From Armatimonadota bacterium (GTDB taxonomy: Bacteria > Sysuimicrobiota > Sysuimicrobiia > Sysuimicrobiales > Humicultoraceae): a DNA stretch of 20,669 nucleotides. The stretch spans positions 1 through 20,669 of the forward strand of contig JAVKHP010000002.1 in assembly GCA_031459855.1 (NCBI GenBank), written 5' to 3'. Each line of letters starts with the position of its first letter. Position 1 is the first letter of the stretch. The position numbers and the translations under genes were made by a program. Positions 20,550 through 20,669 of the stretch are shown here, piece by piece. Below the pieces are notes generated by a model that was given only the letters and a program-made list of their open reading frames with translations, did no database searches and was not told where the DNA came from.

Positions 20550-20669
20550 CTAGTCGATCACCTTGGTGACGACGCCGGCGCCCACGGTGCGCCCTCCCTC
20601 CCGGATCGCAAACCGCAGCCCCTCCTCCAGCGCCACCGGCGTGATCAGCTTCACCCGCATCGTCACGTT
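20550..20669 (-). CDS. tuf: Elongation factor Tu, C-terminal fragment (cut by window edge)
   Basis: The last 39 residues of EF-Tu are read here on the minus strand, including [20 protein letters not shown] and the terminal VVTKVID followed by TAG at 20550-20552. This is the domain III end of a second tuf copy, the one upstream of rpmG. Its 5' part is outside the window. Because the other copy is present only as its first 41 codons, the two fragments do not overlap and cannot be compared. Confidence 0.97.
   Translation of the reverse strand, partial: NVTMRVKLITPVALEEGLRFAIREGGRTVGAGVVTKVID

Overview
The window is a GC-rich bacterial chromosome segment built around the conserved translation and transcription cluster, almost all of it on the minus strand. 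In minus-strand (transcription) order it reads: 3' end of one tuf gene, rpmG, a foreign-looking block of myo-inositol genes, tRNA-Trp, two small envelope genes, secE, nusG, rplK, rplA, rplJ, rplL, rpoB, rpoC, an L7Ae-family gene, rpsL, rpsG, fusA and the 5' end of a second tuf gene. The gene order, the two tuf genes, the L7Ae-like gene at the head of the str operon, the short RpoB and RpoC without large lineage inserts and the Shine-Dalgarno usage resemble Firmicutes-like or other Terrabacteria lineages with very high GC. I cannot place it more precisely from sequence alone.

Region by region: (1) positions 1-3193 hold the str operon (rpsL, rpsG, fusA, tuf), preceded by the L7Ae-like gene at 3480-3755 and a near-perfect sigma-70 type promoter at 3777-3805. 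(2) Positions 3948-10835 hold rpoC and rpoB, with their own candidate promoter and a long GC-rich hairpin in the rplL-rpoB gap. (3) Positions 11185-12160 hold rplL and rplJ, preceded by an L10-type leader RNA, a hairpin that could be an attenuator, and a strong promoter at 12368-12396. (4) Positions 12526-14686 hold rplA, rplK, nusG and secE, driven by a TTGACA/TATAAT promoter at 14746-14773, with a run of nine U residues in the leader. (5) Positions 14947-16113 hold an exported TolB-N/CsgG-like protein, a four-helix DUF2269-like membrane protein and tRNA-Trp with its own promoter. (6) Positions 16506-20303 hold iolB and iolD on the plus strand and a PfkB sugar kinase, probably iolC, on the minus strand, converging on iolD with a 40-base overlap. 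(7) Positions 20386-20669 hold rpmG and the 3' end of tuf.

The ribosomal, RNA polymerase, NusG, SecE and elongation factor genes form the standard growth-rate regulated core. The predicted promoters divide it into at least four units: secE-nusG-rplKA, rplJL, rpoBC and L7Ae-rpsL-rpsG-fusA-tuf. The unusual part is the insertion of three myo-inositol catabolism genes (5-deoxyglucuronate isomerase, trihydroxycyclohexane-dione hydrolase and 5-dehydro-2-deoxygluconokinase, three consecutive steps) between rpmG and tRNA-Trp/secE. The remaining iol genes (iolG, iolE, iolJ, iolA) are not in the window. I found no CRISPR array, insertion sequence, phage gene or clearly novel multi-gene system. Both window ends lie in tuf about 120 bases from a gene boundary, which suggests an assembly contig that broke at the duplicated gene.
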